Below, one piece after another: positions 1 through 9,882 of a stretch of 64,000 nucleotides of DNA; the stretch's first letter is position 1; every line of letters starts with the position of its first letter. This DNA comes from Buddleja alternifolia. Its lineage: Eukaryota > Streptophyta > Magnoliopsida > Lamiales > Scrophulariaceae. The position numbers and the translations under genes are program-made. The DNA is taken from the NCBI GenBank assembly GCA_019426215.1, contig CM033391.1:14620708-14684707 (forward strand). The letters are read 5' to 3'. The notes under the pieces are model-generated. The model made no database searches, was not told the origin of the DNA, and was given only the letters and a program-made list of their open reading frames with translations.

Positions 1-1
1 C

Positions 2-2820
2 GAGCTTTATATTGAGAAAGAATCAATCCAACATCAGAGTCAAAATAGCTCGTTGTTAACCCAAGTGACGTCGTTAACGCCACCCCAGTTCATGCCGTAC
101 TTTACACAACCCTCAGTGCCCGATTTGAATATGCAGTCACAATCCCCATTCAAGTCGTATTTTACACAGTCCACAGTACCGGATTTAAATACACAGTCGC
201 AATCACATGTGTTGGAAAATCGTGAGTATCATGACTTTTTTTCAAGTGATTTGGGGAGTTCTACAATTCACGATTTGCATCAAGGTAGTTTATTCTTTTA
301 TTTACATTATGTAGTTTATTTTTAAATTTCATATTTGTTAACTTTTCTTTGCAGAATTGTAAAATGAGTTAACGTTTTTGTGATTTGCATTTTTAGATGC
401 TTCTACATTGGGTCATTCGTTTGGTCGTTTTCAAAATGTACAAAATTCCCCTTTAGATTTTGTAATTCTTGATGTGGAAGCGGGTAATTATGAATCTTCT
501 AATAAGTTTCTTCAATTGTTGTATTCCTTTTATTCGTGACTTGTTATTCTTATTTTTACATAGTGTCACAATATTTCTTTTTAATAATAGGTCCGTTTAG
601 GCAAAACTTCCCTCTAGAGAATCATCGTTTGAGGAATTTTGTAGTTCCTGACGTGGAAGCAGGTAATTATGAATCTTCTAATAAGTTTCATAATTGTTGT
701 ATTCCTTTGATTCATGACTTGTTATTCTTATTTTTACATACTATCGTCATATTTATCTTTAATTGCAGGTCCGTCTAGACCAAGCCGTCATGACTTTGAG
801 CAACCCAATTTTGGGTTTAGTGATTTTGCAGACGTTGGGAATGATGATAATGGAAGTGACGATGACAGTCGTGATTCTGACTGTTTGATCCATCATCATA
901 CAGACGCCGAGTTGGAACAACGGCGCAACAATGCAACAATGGATGAGGATGAAGATGATCATGATAATAATGTACCGATGAATGAAGATGTCCCTCCCAC
1001 AAGAGCAGAAGAAAGACTTCATGAAGTGCTCCCATTCTATTCCACCACATACCCAGAAGTAGAAGGAGATTCACGTTATCGACAAAGTTCAAGTTTGAGC
1101 AGGAGAATAATTTATGATGATGCGAAAGGTAATCTTTGTAAGGGTCAAGTTTTTGACAACAAACTCAGCTTGCAAGCAACGGTGAAAAACTACCACGTGC
1201 AACACGCACGGCGCGAGTTTAAGTTCATAATTAGTAATCCGAGGGTGTATACTATAGAATGCAAAAATGGATGCCCTTTTAAACTACGGGGAGCTTTGTT
1301 GAAGAATACTAACTTTTGGAAAATTACAAGGTATGAAGGGGCACACACATGTTTTGCTGAAGATTGTTCCAAGAACCACTTTAACTTGGACATAAACATG
1401 ATTGCAAATGAAATTCTACCTGAAGTTAGGAAGGATCCGTCATACAAAGTTGGTCTAATTGTACTAACAGTGCAGAAAAAATGGAAATTTGATATTTCAT
1501 ATGGGAAGGCTTGGTACAGTTTGCGATGTGCAAATGAGATTATATACGCGACGTGGGAGGAGTCTGTTACAAGGCTGCCTAAATTTTTGGGAGCAATGAA
1601 GAAGTGGAATCTGGGGACGGTTTTTGAATGGCGGCACAAAAATCCGGATCAAAATCCAAAAATGTTGAAATTTATGTTTTGGGCGTTCAAGCCATGTATA
1701 GATGGATTCCGACATTGTCGACGAGTCATATGTATTGACGGGACTCTTGTGTACGCACGCCATAAGGCTAAGTTGTTATGCGCATCAACTCTTGACGAAA
1801 ATTAAAACATTTTGCCTCTAGCATTCGCTATTGTTGATAATGAGTCCAACGAGTCTTGGTTATGGTTTTTGCAATTGATCTGCAAACATTTTTGGATACC
1901 TGATGAAGGTGTTTGCCTTATTTCAGATCGTCATAAGGGTTTATTAAATGCTACTCGATATATGGCCGCATTTATCCCTCCACTGGGAGCTCATAGATTT
2001 TGCCTCCGACATGTGACTTCAAACTTTAATGCTCAATTCAAAATTAAAGCCATGAAGGAACTCTGTTATGCGGCAGGTATGGCACATAACTAACGAAAGT
2101 TTGACCAAGCAATGGAACTTATTGGTAATAAGGATCCCGTTGAGTTGAATTATCTGAAAGCTATCCCACGAGAAAAGTGGACACTGGCATATGATGGAGG
2201 GATGCGCGAAGGCATTATGACGACGAATATGGGAGAAAGCTTAAACAATGTGTTGAAAGGTACTCGACATCTTCCACCCACATCAATTGTTGGGTGCACA
2301 TTTTATCGTATTGTTGAATATTTTGCTGATCGAGTGCGAATGGCTCATGCAATGAGGGCACAACCTTTCACGGCATATGCGTATAAAATGTACAATGAGT
2401 GAGACAAAAAAATCTACAAATCATTGGGCATAAGTTTTTTCTTGGCAGCATGAGACGGGTTACGTTAAAACAGGTCGACAGATCAGGTCCGGTAATCATC
2501 ATTACTCGATCGATATCAAAGCTAAATATTGCTCTTGTGGAAATTGGACTCTTCATCGAATTCCGTGCTCACATGCAATAAAATTACGTACAAAATTAGG
2601 GATTAGGTCGACCGAGCTTGTTGAAAAATATTACCTGACCTCCGAATATTTGAAAACATACAAAGGGAGGTTCTACCCGTTGTTGGAATCACATTATTGG
2701 GATACTCCCAATTTTGAGTTGGTCCATGACCCTGATCTAAGGAAGCCACCTACTGTAGGGCGGCAGCGGAGCACTCGCATTCACAATGAGATGGACTGGC
2801 CAAAGTTAGACTCAGATTAG
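2..2820 (+). pseudogene. MULE (mudrA-like) transposase, spliced, with in-frame stops and a frameshift
   Basis: Transposase of the Mutator superfamily. The frame is open from base 2, so the 5' end is outside the window. Exons follow GT..AG and keep phase: ..284, 397-483, 591-662, 769-2820. The first exon repeats a 20-residue unit (YFTQ..VPDLN.QSQS). The last exon holds an acidic stretch and a MuDR-type N-terminal domain (FDNKLSLQATVKNYHVQ..). The DDE core follows, with first Asp in CIDGT (about 1735), SDRHKG (about 1926) and the later MGESLNNVLK motif. The C-terminus has a SWIM zinc finger (CSCGNWTLHRIPCSHA, about 2530-2577) and ends at TAG 2818-2820. It is broken by in-frame stops at 1803, 2091 and 2400. 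A frame change between 2400 and 2520 then puts the SWIM finger in another frame. The family call is strong; activity is excluded. Confidence 0.9.
478..770 (+). repeat. Tandem duplication of an exon-intron unit in the mudrA-like gene
   Basis: Two adjacent intron-plus-exon units of about 178-180 bp are similar. The introns at 484-590 and 663-768 begin with the same GTAATTATGAATCTTC and end just before GGTCCGT(T/C)TAG. The exon between them, 591-662, is 72 nt, exactly 24 codons. Both junctions have the same phase (split Gly codon G|GT), so the duplication keeps the reading frame. Confidence 0.8.
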
Positions 2821-2853
2821 ACTAAAATAAAACAATCTTATGTAAAAAAAATG

Positions 2854-3410
2854 CTATTTTTTGTTGATTTTCGGGCTTGTATTTGGCATGTTTCTGTGCG
2901 TTTTTTGGCTACGATTTGAACATAAAAGTTGAAGGTGGTGTTATGAACTTTGTATAAATGTAAGATTTGGCTCATTTTGATGCTCGAGTGAAGAGATATG
3001 GCCACGAAAAATAGGCCCATTTGGAAAGTTTTATGTTAAAAAACTATTTTTTGTTGATTTTCGGGCTTGTATTTGCCATGTTTCTGTGCGTTTTTTTGGC
3101 TACGACTTGAACATAAAAGTTGAAGGTGGTGTTATGAACTTTGTATACACGTAAGATTTGGCTCATTTTGATGCCCGAGTGAAGAAATATGGCCACGCAA
3201 AATAGGCCCGTTTGGAAAGTTTTATGTTAAAAAACTATTTTTTGTTGATTTTCGGGCTTGTATTTGGCATGTTTCTGTGCCTTTTTTTGGCTACGACTTG
3301 AACATAAAAGTTGAAGGTGGTGTTATGAACTTTGTATACACATAAGATTTGGCTCATTTCGATGCCCGAGTGAAGAGATATGGCCACGCAAAACAGCCCC
3401 GTTTGAGCCA
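2854..3410 (+). repeat. 190-bp tandem repeat array, three copies
   Basis: Units start at about 2854, 3044 and 3235 and contain TTGTTGATTTTCGGGCTTG and a conserved GAAGAGATATGGCCACG. The spacing is 190-191 bp. The same unit occurs four times in reverse orientation at 37938-38627 in copy B. The array begins about 35 bp after the mudrA-like stop codon. Open frames inside the array are by-products of the repetition. Confidence 0.92.
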
Positions 3411-3445
3411 AATGAAAAATAGTCCAATTTTTTTTTTTCCTTTTC

Positions 3446-3970
3446 TGGCTTAGAATAAAAAACTATTTATCCAAAGTAGTCAATAATAAAAAATAATTCA
3501 TTGAAATTACAATACAATAAAAAAATATTTATTCAAAACAGCCCCACTTGACGCTCTTTCTCAATAATAATTACGTAATTTTTTTTACTTTCTGGCTCAG
3601 AATAAAAAACTATTTATCCAAATTAGTCAATAAATAAAAATAATTCATTGAAATTACATTACAATAAAAAAATATTTATTCAAAACAGCCCCACTTGACG
3701 CTCTTTCTCAATAATAATTATGTAATTCTTTTTATTTTCTAGCTCAGAATAAAAAACTATTTATCCAAATTAGTCAATAATAAAAAATAATTCATTGAAA
3801 TTACAATACAATAAAAAAATATTTATTCAAAACAGCCCCACTTGACGCTCTTTCTCAATAATAATTACGTATTTTTTTTTATTTTCTGGCTCAAAATAAA
3901 AAACTATTTATCCAAAATAGTCAATAATAAAAAACAATTCATTGAAATTACAATACAATAAAAACTTCAT
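3446..3970 (+). repeat. 147-bp tandem repeat array, about 3.6 copies
   Basis: The motif GAATAAAAAACTATTTATCC recurs at exact 147-bp spacing (landmarks 3451, 3598, 3745, 3892). Each unit also has AAACAGCCCCACTTGACGC. The array abuts the 3' end of ORF1. Related units in reverse orientation lie at 37593-37925 in copy B. No coding potential is visible. Confidence 0.92.
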
Positions 3971-4322
3971 TCACTTTATTCATCTTCATCTGAGATGTAG
4001 TAGTCTGATCTGTATGAAGGATGAGTTAAAACATTTCGTATTTCACAACTTGTGAGTCTTTGGCCTCGTGCGAATGCAAGTTCTTCTGCAAGTTCAAACA
4101 TGTGATATCTACAACGACGTAAAATCATTACGTTGTTTTCGATTCTTATTCTTGAAACAGCCCTCCTACAATTTTCTTCACCATCTCTGGGCATCATCAA
4201 GGATCTACGTCGTGGAATTCGCACGCCAAGTCTTCGAAGATCATTAACCAATTCCTCAGATTCGAGCACCCGATGAGCCCATTCCCTTCTGAGCCCACAA
4301 TAATACTCAATAGGGTCCTCAT

Positions 4323-5112
4323 CAAGGACGGATTTACCAGGCCCCCCCGAGATTTAAAATTTTTGGTATAGAATGTGTATATTTCAATGGTTTGGCCCCC
4401 CTAGTAATAGTATATATAAAATTTGTTTTGCTAAATGTAACAAGCACACACGTAGCTCAGCTGGTGAGGGAGCATGCATTAATTCATGAGGGCAGGAGAT
4501 CGAATCTTGCATGAGTTTTGTTATTTTTTGTGTTAACCAAAAAACCCAATAGTTTTTTTTTTTTGTTGCACTCTACAGTCTATAACTAAAAACCCAATAG
4601 TTCTTTTTGTCAAGTTAAAACCCAATAGTCCTTTTTGTTAAGTGAAAACCCTTTAGACCAATGTTACTCTTTTTTTTAGCTAAGTAGACCAATTTTTCTC
4701 ACTTTCTGTACATAAATTTATGATGAACAAAACATTTTCTTTTAAAAAAACTCATTTCTTGTATTTAAGAATAAAATTGACAAGACCACTAACTCCAATT
4801 AAAAGGAGATAGAATCAATTAAAAAGAAAATTTTAAATTTTTTTCTATCATTAATAAATGAATTATAGATTAGTTTTATGACTTGAGAGGACGCTGTGTA
4901 CAATATAAATAATTTTTTTTAAGAAATTTGTGTATATATTTCGAAACTACTTTAAATTTACATGAAAGTTATTTATTTCTTTTACATGTAATGTTGTTTT
5001 ACTTATCTATTAAAACTAAAATAAATTTGAATATTTATTTATAAATAATTTCAAAAATTTTGCATAGTGGTAATTCGGCCCCCCCAATAATTCATTCCTG
5101 GATCCGTCCCTG
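4323..5112. mobile_element. Non-autonomous hAT element, 790 bp, with 8-bp TSD
   Basis: The left end CAAGGACGGAT and the inverted right end CAGGGACGGAT form an 11-bp terminal inverted repeat with one mismatch. The flanks are the identical 8-bp TSD GTCCTCAT at 4315-4322 and 5113-5120. Short C-A-G-G-G type inverted ends with an 8-bp duplication are diagnostic of the hAT superfamily. The interior is AT-rich with no transposase ORF. It interrupts ORF1 of the composite element and must be younger than it. C-rich tracts (CCCCCCC) sit just inside both ends. Confidence 0.9.
4450..4510 (+). other. tRNA-like sequence with pol III box A and box B inside the hAT element
   Basis: TAGCTCAGCTGG at 4453-4464 fits the box A consensus TRGCNNAGYNGG. 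GATCGAATC at 4498-4506 fits box B (GWTCRANNC). The spacing is close to that of a tRNA. I cannot fold a complete cloverleaf, so this is probably a SINE head or tRNA relic rather than a functional tRNA gene. Confidence 0.45.
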
Positions 5113-5199
5113 GTCCTCATTGACCAACTCCTCGTAGTCATCGTTTCTTTCTACTAATAACCATGTTTGTCGATGTCTAGAGTTATGATTATCTCCCAT

Positions 5200-5609
5200 T
5201 TTCGTGTTGAATCTCAAAATAATGTAACATGAAGTGATTTGTGTTGTGAAGTCAGTATATATACAAAGGGGGTGAACTACCGTATTAGGAAGTTGTAGTC
5301 ATGGGTTCCGCATTTTTGTAGTCACGGGTGAAAGTTGTAGTCACAGGTTTTGCATTTTTGTCTGCATTGTTTGTAGTCACGGGTTTTACATTTTTGTCTG
5401 CATTGTTTGTAGTCACGGGTTTTGCATTTTTTTCTGCATTGTTTGTAGTCATGGGTTTTGCATTTTTGTCTGCATTGTTTGTAGTCACGGGTTTTGCATT
5501 TTTGTCTGCATTGTAGTCATGGGTTGTGAAAATTGTGAACTATTGTATTCGGAATTATGAGTATATATACAAAGGGAGTGAACACCAATCTCAACAATAA
5601 TTATTAAAA
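5200..5609. promoter_or_regulatory. Shared intergenic (probable bidirectional promoter) region of ORF1 and ORF2
   Basis: This 410-bp stretch separates two divergently oriented paralogous ORFs. The palindromic TATA-like element GTATATATAC occurs at 5255-5264 (56 bp before the ORF1 ATG on -) and at 5561-5570 (40 bp before the ORF2 ATG on +). Each is followed on + by AAAGGG(G/A)GTGAAC, so the two are also direct repeats of each other. Between them lies the 36-bp array. Promoter function is inferred from layout only. Confidence 0.5.
5337..5520 (+). repeat. 36-bp tandem repeat array, about five copies
   Basis: GTAGTCACGGGTTTTGCATT recurs at 5337, 5373, 5409, 5445 and 5481, exactly 36 bp apart, with a partial copy at 5513. 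Because 36 is a multiple of 3, open frames appear on both strands (12-residue periodic). I treat these as artefacts. The array lies between the two TATA-like elements of the divergent gene pair. Confidence 0.93.
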
Positions 5610-6059
5610 ATGGAGCCGTTTAGAGCCCCAAAGTTGTATTACACTCTTGGTGATATTTTTCGTGCCATGGGTCGTAGTTGGCAGTTGGATGATGATTACT
5701 ATTACTCATTGAATCCAAATCAAAGATATTCAGAAAGATATTTGCGAACGATGGAAGATGAATGGGTTCATCGGGTTCAAGAACAAGACGGGCTTGTCGT
5801 GGATTGTCAAATTTGCTGCCCCAGACTAAGAGCCATACTCATGCCTCGTGTAACGCCACAGGAAAAAACTACAACACTCAATAGGATATGTGAGGAGAAT
5901 AACAGGATGGTTATGCGTATGCAACGTCTAAATTACCAAGAAATTTCTCGAGAATACGCATTATGTGGTTATGTGCAAGAAGCAAGAGCCCGGTGGGAGC
6001 TTAGTATAGGTCCTGAGTATCGATCAGACATTGAAATGTCTGATGAGGAGAATAACTAG
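5610..6059 (+). CDS. Accessory ORF2 of the composite element, unknown function, 149 aa
   Basis: This is an intact reading frame with ATG at 5610 and TAG at 6057-6059. It is the only uninterrupted gene of the composite element. The product is hydrophilic and has no signal peptide or membrane segment. Features are an aromatic N-terminal part with DDDYYYSLNP (about residues 27-36), WVHRV (about 52-56), three Cys in DCQICC (about 66-71), a probable helical segment from about 90 to 120 (ICEENNRMVMRMQRLNYQEI) and an acidic end SDEENN. It is paralogous to ORF1 on the opposite strand. A C-terminal remnant with nearly the same sequence lies at 37411-37592 in copy B. Family not recognised. A plausible role is an accessory protein of the transposon, but nothing in the sequence proves it. 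Confidence 0.7.
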   Translation: MEPFRAPKLYYTLGDIFRAMGRSWQLDDDYYYSLNPNQRYSERYLRTMEDEWVHRVQEQDGLVVDCQICCPRLRAILMPRVTPQEKTTTLNRICEENNRMVMRMQRLNYQEISREYALCGYVQEARARWELSIGPEYRSDIEMSDEENN

Positions 6060-6532
6060 ATTCTTGTCAATTAGTTTTATATTAATTCAATGTTCGTATT
6101 AATTTCGTAATTGTTTTGTCTTCAATTAAAACAATTATGTCAATAAAATTATATTATTAACATGCATTATCCAAAACACCACAAAAAATATAAATACACA
6201 ACGACTAAATAAACTATCTATGCGACCGATAACCCCGATGTCCACCCGTTCCACAATCTGGGAACCGCCTCGTCCTCGTTGACCTTCTCATATTTGCTTC
6301 TTCCTCACCATCATTGTACTGAACTGGTGATACATTAAATTGTACAGGAGGCGGATGTGGAATTTTATGATGTAGAGGTGCATCACTCCACTACTCCATA
6401 TTGAGATCAGTCAAATTCCATGTCGGCGTACTGATACCTTGTCCTTGATTGTGAAAATTGACGGGCACATTAGTCACGGGTGATTGGGCCATGGTGGGAA
6501 TGTAAACGTCGTTTGGGTTGGGACGAGGTTGA

Positions 6533-6670
6533 GCCGAGCTCGATCCTTCGGCATTAAATTGATCATGATAAGTCGAGCTCGATCCTCCGGCATGGAAGTG
6601 ACTATGAAAACCTGAGCTCGATCCTCCAGCATTGAAGTGACCATGGAAAGCCGATTTCGATCCTCTGGCA
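6533..6670 (-). repeat. 39-bp (13-residue) coding repeat in PMD copy A
   Basis: Units start at 6533, 6572, 6611 and 6650 on the + strand, exactly 39 bp apart. Read on -, they encode variants of FHGHFNAGGSSS. The same repeat is expanded to more than five units in copy B at 36742-36950, so the copy number changes in steps that keep the reading frame. Confidence 0.85.
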
Positions 6671-8378
6671 TGTTCATCATCTACACGAGCACCGATGGCT
6701 ACATTGCCACTACATGTGACCATATCCTGGATGTTCTTGATTCTAGATTGCAGTTCCCTATTTTTCGTGGGATCACTAGTTTGGGCAATTTGTTCCATTG
6801 CATTTTGCACCTCTTCAATTTCCATGAACTGAAAATATAAAATAACAAATACTATCAACAAAAAAATGTTCCTAAATAAATAGCATTAAATTAAGTATCA
6901 AGGGAAAACAATATCAAATACTAACCACATTTTGCAATGGAGCGGCTAACCCGGCCTGGTGTCCCGCACCTCTCCTAGTCAATCGGGGTGAAATATAACG
7001 ACGAGTGATTCGATCATACCACTCTTCGTATCCTTCGTCGGTCTGGTCTCCCCCCTCCTCAATATAGTGTCCAGTCACAGCGTACAATTGACGATTATTC
7101 CACAATGCAATTTTCCGAGCGTGGTTAGCCAACCAATTAGTCGTGGACTTACCCTTTCGGGTGACCTTTCCAACACGTCCAGGTGTGCGTGGAATATATT
7201 GGCATGTGAGATAATTATAACTTCATAATAATTTGAAAAAAAATAAAAAATTCCCGACTCACAGGTCCATCCGCCATCTGATCTAGACTATCTCTAATTG
7301 CCCGGACGTTTTGAGTGACTGAAGCAGTATTTGTAGTAGGTCGATACCACCTTCAAACAACAATCATTGAAAATAATTAAAAAAAATTGAACGTTTCTTA
7401 ATTAAGCATAATCTTCAAATGGTAAATTACCGTGCAACATAAGGTGCTCGGGCAATGTCATCCACGTCAGCTCCCGCCATCTGTCTAGGTACCCCATCAG
7501 CCCTACTCTACTCCACACCCATATTTGTTAAATGAGAAATATATTAATTGAATAATCACGAATTATTATACCAGAAATAATAAAGTCTAAATAATAATTT
7601 TTCTCACCTGTAATAATGGCATGAAACCTCCAATTTTTTGCAATCTACTTGGGAAAAACTCGACAATTCACGGTCTAAATGAGCCAATACCGCGCTCCCC
7701 CAACTGTATGTGTGTGCTAAGTTTATATCTTCAAACACAGTCAACCACACTACAGGAATAACATCTCATGTGGTGTCGGCTCACATCACACCCCCTAACA
7801 ACAAAAGGACCCAACAACGGGCTACCTGATCAACTAAAAATTCTTCAGATTGATCATTTATTTGGAATGGCGCACTCACCACATGGTTAGCAAGTTTTCG
7901 TACTGATATTCTATAGCCGTGCTTGAAATCTTCTGGCGTTAAGTATAGTCCTAATAGTTCATATACATATAAGACGTAACTTTCATATCCTTGGAACTGC
8001 CTATGTGCAACTATAGCCCTACCATCAACTGGTAGACCATATAAAATAGCAACATCTTGGAGAGTTATTGTAGCCTCTCCGGTCCTAAAATGAAATGTAT
8101 TCGTCTCGGGGCGCCATCTCTCAATTAGGGCCTTCACAAGGCCCAGGTCATTTGTAAAATGAGATAACTGGTATACCTTATAAAACCTAATCTCATCAAG
8201 CTTTACCTTGACGCGGTGATGTAGAGGATGTCCAAAAGCAATCTCGAAATATGTAGTGTCAGCTCGCCGGACACGTTGAGTGAAGTCTGGATAATGAGCA
8301 ACTACCTTAGATACATGATTGTCCTGATCATACAATACGCTCAGATCAACCGGTCCATATACATTACGCTCAGTCATC

Positions 8379-9676
8379 CTGCATTTATATATTTAGTAAA
8401 TTGTATCTATTAATTCGAAATTAAACCCACTAATTAGAAATTATACATAATCAATAAAGAATATACATACAAATTAAAATTTAGAGATTATACCTAATCA
8501 TTCGAATTATCCATAAAAATTGGAGATTACACTTACAAAATAAAAATAAAAAAAATATTAATTTGAATTTAAAAAATCGAATTTAAACATACTAATTTGA
8601 ACTACTGACCGAATCTACACCTAACTGCTCCAAATTAAGCCTATCAATTCGAACGTTTAGAAAACACTTCCATACAATTCGAAATTAAACCAAACAATTC
8701 GAAATCAAACCTATAAATTCAAAAAATTATACCAAACATTTCCAAAAAGATAGCAACCAATTTAAAATTAAAGCCGTCTACTCCAAATTCAAAAATTATA
8801 GCAACTAATTCGAACATTATACCAAACAATTGCAAAATATACCAACCTATTCAAAAATAAATCTAACTACTCGAAATTAAGCCTAATAATTTGAACTTAT
8901 ACCAATTAATTCCAAATTAAACCTACCAACTAGAAATCAAACCTAACAATCCAAAATTAAACACTAAAAATACAAATTATACCGAACATTTCAACAATTA
9001 TACCAACCAATTTCAACATTATACAAATAATTCAAAAATTATACCAAATAATTCCAAAATAACACTAAAAATTTACAATATACCTAAAACTCAAAATTGA
9101 GCCTCAAAATCAAAAATCAATCTACTAATTCAACAATTATCCCAACCAATTCCAACATTATACAAACAATTTCAAATTAACCCTACCAACTAGAAATCAA
9201 ACCTAACAATTCAAAATTAAACACTAAAAATACAAATTATACCGAACATTTCAACAATTATACCAACTAATTCCAACATTATACAAACAATTCAAAAATT
9301 ATACCAAATAATTTCAAAGTAACACTAAAAATTGACATTATACCTAAAAGTCAAAATTGAGCCTAAATATTAAAAATAATCTACTAATTCAACAATTATA
9401 CCAACTAATTCCAACATTATACCAAAAAATCATAAAAAATAACACTAAAAATTGACATTATACTAAAAAGTCAAAATTAAACCTAAAGATCAAAAATCAA
9501 CCTATTAATTCAATAATTATACCAACATATTCGATAATTATAGCAAAAATGCAAAAAATATAGTTACCAAATCGAATTTATCACTAAAAGTTCAAATTTT
9601 GAACCATAAATTACAATATCATTACAATAAAAAAAATCATTTATAAACTCTAAATTTAACAAAATTAAAACTATAC
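8379..9676 (-). other. 1.3-kb intron in the 5' leader of PMD copy A, built of degenerate short repeats
   Basis: The donor reads AAG|GTATAG (complement at 9676) and the acceptor TGCAG|GATG immediately before the start codon. The sequence is very AT-rich and consists of loosely repeated phrases of about 20 bp such as TATACCAAC.AATTC and AAATTAAACC. The equivalent intron of copy B (33681-34830) has the same splice borders and the same phrases in complement. No gene is present. Confidence 0.65.
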
Positions 9677-9882
9677 CTTACGATCTTGGTTGAGGGAGAA
9701 GATTGGAGGCTAAATTTAGAGAAAAAATCTTGCTAAAAATGGTGAAAATTGAAGGAAGAAGAAGATGAGGAAAAAACGAGAAAGAGAGGAATGGAGGAGT
9801 GTGGAGCGTTTTTTGGTGTTGGAGGAGCGTTTTTTTTCCTCCTCTTTCAGCCAGAATTTTTTTTTTTAAAAAAACATTAAAT

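Larger units (their letters stand above)
3976..5199 (-). pseudogene. Accessory ORF1 of the composite element, split by a hAT insertion
   Basis: A short gene of unknown function. ATG is at 5199-5197 and TAA at 3978-3976. The frame is interrupted at 4323-5112 by a hAT element. Leaving out the element and one TSD copy, the frame runs straight through for 142 codons including the stop. It is paralogous to ORF2 at 5610: both have a W[AV]HRV motif, a central Arg-rich stretch, an [IE]ENN[VR]M motif and an acidic tail (SDEDE here, SDEENN in ORF2). I do not recognise the family. It is transcribed divergently from ORF2, with a TATA-like GTATATATAC at 5255-5264, 56 bp upstream of the ATG. Confidence 0.75.

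Noticed and set aside
714..768. ATG at 714 as start of the transposase
   Set aside because: It lies in the intron 663-768; upstream exons join in phase at 769.
759..1092. Minus-strand frames with His/Ile-rich sequence
   Set aside because: They are the antisense of the acidic Asp/Glu-rich stretch of the mudrA-like exon.
1190..1763. Minus-strand frames of 149 and 88 codons
   Set aside because: They are antisense shadows of the transposase coding exon, whose domains read on +.
2854..3970. CRISPR-like appearance of regular repeats
   Set aside because: Units are long and directly adjacent without unique spacers, and the sequence is plant nuclear.
4453..4506. Functional tRNA gene
   Set aside because: Boxes A and B fit but no acceptor stem pairing or recognisable anticodon arm could be made.
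5285..5516. Open frames on both strands with 12-residue repeats
   Set aside because: They follow from a 36-bp tandem repeat whose period is a multiple of three. No independent sign of coding.
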